DNA of 64,000 nt, taken from assembly GCF_002272075.1 (NCBI RefSeq), contig NZ_NPBJ01000018.1, positions 32,642-96,641 on the forward strand, written 5' to 3'. This document shows, one piece after another, positions 61,732-64,000 of the stretch. How positions within the stretch are numbered: position 1 is the stretch's first letter; each line of letters opens with the position of its first letter. The position numbers were made by a program, and so were the translations under genes. The DNA comes from Terribacillus saccharophilus. GTDB lineage: Bacteria; Bacillota; Bacilli; Bacillales; Amphibacillaceae. The notes beneath the pieces were generated by a model. It was not told where the DNA came from. It did not search any database and saw only the letters and a list, made by a program, of their open reading frames with translations.

Positions 61732-62928
61732 TTAATTCATTACCTTTATAAATACGACTTTTAAATAGTTGAATTCAGTATAGTTGTGCGGTACCGTAAA
61801 ATCTTCTGGTAATTGATGTTCTTCTAAGATTTTGTAGCGTGTGTTGGATTCAGTAAATGCTTTATCTATAAAGCCCTTAAACTTTTTCATATTGAAGCTT
61901 GCGTTATTTGTGGACGCAATAATTACTCCACCCTGATTTGTAATTTTCAAGGTATCTTTTAGCAGCTTCGGATAATCCTTTGCCGTACTAAAAGTTATTT
62001 TCTTTGTACGTGCAAAGCTTGGTGGATCCAATACGACAACATCATATTTCAACTCATGACGGGCAGCATATCGAAAGTAATCAAAGACATCCATCACTTT
62101 AATATCCTGCGCTTCATAATCAATCTCGTTGACAGAAAATTGCTCTATTGTCTTTGGCAGGCTTCGTTTTGCCACATCCACACTTGTTGTCTTTGTTGCA
62201 CCCCCAAGAACTGCTGCAACAGAGAACGCACCTGTATAAGAGAATGTGTTTAAAACCGTTTTTCCTTTTGAATAATGGTCACGTAATGCTTTTCGTACAT
62301 TGCGTTGATCTAAGAATATTCCAGTCATTGCGCCATCATTTAAATCTACTGCATATTTCATCCCGTTTTCCAAAACGATTAAAGGAAATTCTCCCTTTTC
62401 ACCTGACACATAATCATCTTGTTCCACGTATTGCCCATTCGTATTAAACCGTAATTTCTCATATAGACCACGAACTGTTACCACTTCACTCAAAGCTTGA
62501 TATATATCTTCACGGAAAGTATAAATACCTTCACTATACCAACTCACCATATAAAAGCCGTCATAGAAATCAATGATCAATCCGCCAATACCGTCTCCTT
62601 CCCCATTAAACACACGGAAAGCAGTTGTGTCTTCGGTATCGTATAAGTTCTTCCGTTTTGCAACAGCTTCACTCATTTTCTTAACAAAAAACTTCGTATC
62701 GATTTTCTCTTGTTCCTTACGAGTTAAAACCCAACCTATCCCTTTATTTTGTATACCATAATAGGCTGTAGCAATGTACTTGCGGTTGGAGTCAATTAAG
62801 CGTATTATGCTCCCCTCATCCATCACCACTCCTGAAGTTTCGATCGCTTCTTTTGTGAGCAGCGGATAGCCATTCTTTATATCTTTAACCGACTTCGGTT
62901 TTACTTTTACTTCTACTAACTGTCTCAT
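61732..62928 (-). CDS. RlmI/YwbD-like 23S rRNA (cytosine-C5) methyltransferase
   Basis: 398 aa. N-terminal PUA domain (VEVKVKPKSVKDIKNGYPLLT), EEHE-type middle region, SAM motif VLNTFSYTGAFSVAAV and the catalytic motif VVVLDPPSFAR, all typical of the YwbD/RlmI group of class I RNA m5C methyltransferases. SD not strong. Monocistronic or with the following small gene. Confidence 0.9.
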   Translation of the reverse strand: MRQLVEVKVKPKSVKDIKNGYPLLTKEAIETSGVVMDEGSIIRLIDSNRKYIATAYYGIQNKGIGWVLTRKEQEKIDTKFFVKKMSEAVAKRKNLYDTEDTTAFRVFNGEGDGIGGLIIDFYDGFYMVSWYSEGIYTFREDIYQALSEVVTVRGLYEKLRFNTNGQYVEQDDYVSGEKGEFPLIVLENGMKYAVDLNDGAMTGIFLDQRNVRKALRDHYSKGKTVLNTFSYTGAFSVAAVLGGATKTTSVDVAKRSLPKTIEQFSVNEIDYEAQDIKVMDVFDYFRYAARHELKYDVVVLDPPSFARTKKITFSTAKDYPKLLKDTLKITNQGGVIIASTNNASFNMKKFKGFIDKAFTESNTRYKILEEHQLPEDFTVPHNYTEFNYLKVVFIKVMN

Positions 62929-63035
62929 TTAGTCATCCTTAATTTTTATGGTTTATTTTTATTATGCCATTATTTTATAGAATAAGCGAAAGTAGTAATA
63001 TATTCATTTGTTTGGCTAAGCGCGCAGTACATCTC

Positions 63036-63060
63036 CAAAAAAACTCTTACTAAGAAGAGT
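63036..63060 (-). terminator. orphan minus-strand terminator
   Basis: ACTCTT / AAGAGT stem with T7 on the minus strand; no minus-strand gene is upstream in the window, so it may belong to lost sequence. The stretch 62940-63340 otherwise holds no gene I can support. Confidence 0.5.
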
Positions 63061-63347
63061 CATTTATCAAGCCATTGACTGAGAAGGCCTGGTTAGAACT
63101 TATGGAACCAATCGTGATACGTTTAAGCGTGGTAAAAGTGGAGCATGTACAAAGAGGTGACCGTGTAGTAATTAGGTAAAAAGGAGGTTGTAGCAGCATG
63201 TAATTTCACTTAGAAAGACACACCAAAAACACAATAGGGTGGTAAATTATTCAAATCGGCCGTTTTTTAGCGTATTATTAGGTATTTTGACGTCTTACAC
63301 CTAGTAATCAAACCAAAAAAATACTGAGAAATCGAGAGTGTAGTCCT

Positions 63348-63551
63348 TTAAAAAAATTTATATCAGTTTTACTGGCAACAATATTTACCTTAACCCTATT
63401 ATTACCCGTGACTGCTAACGCAGCAGAAAATACTGAGTCAAATTATGAGGCGCTTTATAATCAAGCAATACAAGAAGGTATTGTAAATAAAGATGAATGG
63501 TTAAAACAGAATGAAGAGTTTCAACAGATTTATGATGAGGAGTTTATATGA
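63348..63551 (+). pseudogene. secreted small protein with missing start (probable frame or start lesion)
   Basis: The open frame from TTA at 63348 reads LKKFISVLLATIFTLTLLLP then VTANAAENTESNYEALYNQ and ends in IYDEEFI: a clear signal peptide with a AxA cleavage site (TANA-AEN) and a 40-residue acidic mature part. No ATG, GTG or TTG lies in frame for more than 60 bases; CTG at 63324 would be the first near-cognate. Its TGA overlaps the ATG of the next gene (63548), so they look translationally coupled. Either a start-codon loss or an unannotated rare start. Confidence 0.55.
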
Positions 63552-63916
63552 AGAAGAAATTAATGATAATAATATTACTATTCATTGTAATTGTAGGTGT
63601 TGTATCTTTTGGAAATTACTTCATCGATAGATACACTGCAGAAAAGAAAATAGACTCGTATATAGAAGACTATGGTATTTCTAAAGAAGATATAAGCGAC
63701 GAGAATTATCCATTATTCGGATCCCTCAATTCACCACCGGGGTTTGTTAAAATAATCTATACTAAAGATGATGGGGAAAACTTTTATATTTTTGAATATG
63801 ACGAAGATAATAATAGAGTTGATGTCTTTGCAAATGTACGTGGCAATGAAGTTTCAATGGATGATGAATTTTTCAAGGAACTCAAACATCAACCTTCTGA
63901 TAAAGTGTTACCATAA
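63548..63916 (+). CDS. DUF3139-like membrane-anchored protein
   Basis: 122 aa. N-terminal helix (LMIIILLFIVIVGVVSFGNYFI, residues 5-26) and an extracytoplasmic acidic domain with RYTAEKKIDSYIEDYGISKEDI and IIYTKDDGENFYIFEYD, the pattern of DUF3139 in Bacillus; function unknown. Start overlaps the upstream frame by 4 nt. Confidence 0.68.
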   Translation: MKKKLMIIILLFIVIVGVVSFGNYFIDRYTAEKKIDSYIEDYGISKEDISDENYPLFGSLNSPPGFVKIIYTKDDGENFYIFEYDEDNNRVDVFANVRGNEVSMDDEFFKELKHQPSDKVLP

Positions 63917-63921
63917 TTTAA

Positions 63922-64000
63922 GAGGCTGGGACATAACTAAATTCCCATTACTTAAAACCGAATATTATTCTTGAGCGTCGCTTCAGCAGAACACTCCGCT
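63922..64000. mobile_element. terminal part of a second IS1182-like element or related repeat
   Basis: GAGGCTGGGACATAAC (63922-63937) is identical to the left inverted repeat of the IS at 21085-22921, but the sequence after it (TAAATTCCCATTACTT...) is different from that IS, so this is another member or a related non-autonomous repeat running out of the window. Confidence 0.7.

Noticed and set aside
63061..63180. 25-codon frame beginning MEPIVIRLSVVKVEHVQ
   Set aside because: No ribosome binding site and no recognisable family; left out as probable chance or decayed sequence.
1..64000. CRISPR arrays, tRNA, rRNA and prophage
   Set aside because: No spaced direct repeats, no cloverleaf or rRNA sequence, and no phage structural genes were seen.

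Overview
The window is about 64 kb of chromosome from a low-to-moderate-GC, Gram-positive, spore-former-like member of the Bacillaceae. The case rests on strong AAGGAGG ribosome binding sites, frequent TTG/GTG starts, a class III fructose-1,6-bisphosphatase, a Rap/Phr cassette, S-box and GEMM-I riboswitches, a holin-like type I toxin and an IS1182-type element. A Terribacillus- or Oceanobacillus-like genus fits, but I cannot fix the genus from sequence alone. No rRNA, tRNA or CRISPR array was seen.

Layout. 1-4 kb: the 3'-truncated end of a PRD-type PTS regulator, a DJ-1/PfpI protein, two acetyltransferases and a small ATPase. 4-6.7 kb: a SAM-riboswitch-controlled flavin monooxygenase-like gene of sulfur acquisition, then a gene-poor stretch with a 28-residue holin-like type I toxin, its probable antisense RNA and a 21-codon relic of a second copy of the monooxygenase. 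6.7-10 kb: an NCS1 permease divergent from a PrpR_N/PucR-type regulator. 10-12 kb: an ABC-F ribosome-protection gene behind a 420-nt leader that encodes an ErmD-leader-like peptide. 12-18 kb: a MerR-controlled carboxymuconolactone decarboxylase-like gene, an SR1P-like peptide, and a GntR-linked operon of split transketolase, SDR and MFS transporter.

18-23 kb: small membrane proteins, an MFS transporter and a complete IS1182-family element. 22.9-27 kb: a RutA-like monooxygenase operon (LLM monooxygenase, nitrilase-type amidase, FMN reductase, TSUP permease, isochorismatase-type amidase) behind a perfect 21-bp palindrome. 27-31 kb: accessory genes and an MFS pump with a winged-helix regulator. 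31-35.4 kb: an McrBC type IV restriction system with an HNH nuclease. 35.5-38.6 kb: YitT and fbp. 38.7-44.1 kb: an alpha-galactoside operon (melA-melE-melD-melC-melR order). 44.4-46 kb: rap followed by two tandem phr genes.

48-53 kb is the most striking region. A class I cyclic-di-GMP riboswitch with a terminator leads a cluster encoding a STAS-like protein, a GNAT protein, a one-TM chemoreceptor signalling protein and a group II PLP decarboxylase. Further on are a second chemoreceptor, an MacB/FtsX-type ABC exporter pair, YcsI-like and RlmI-like genes, and the terminal repeat of a second IS1182-like element at the right edge.

Gene decay is visible at several points: the monooxygenase 3' relic at 6.5 kb, a HAD phosphatase C-terminal relic at 47.9 kb, and an internally deleted relic of the 47.4-kb gene at 53.2 kb.
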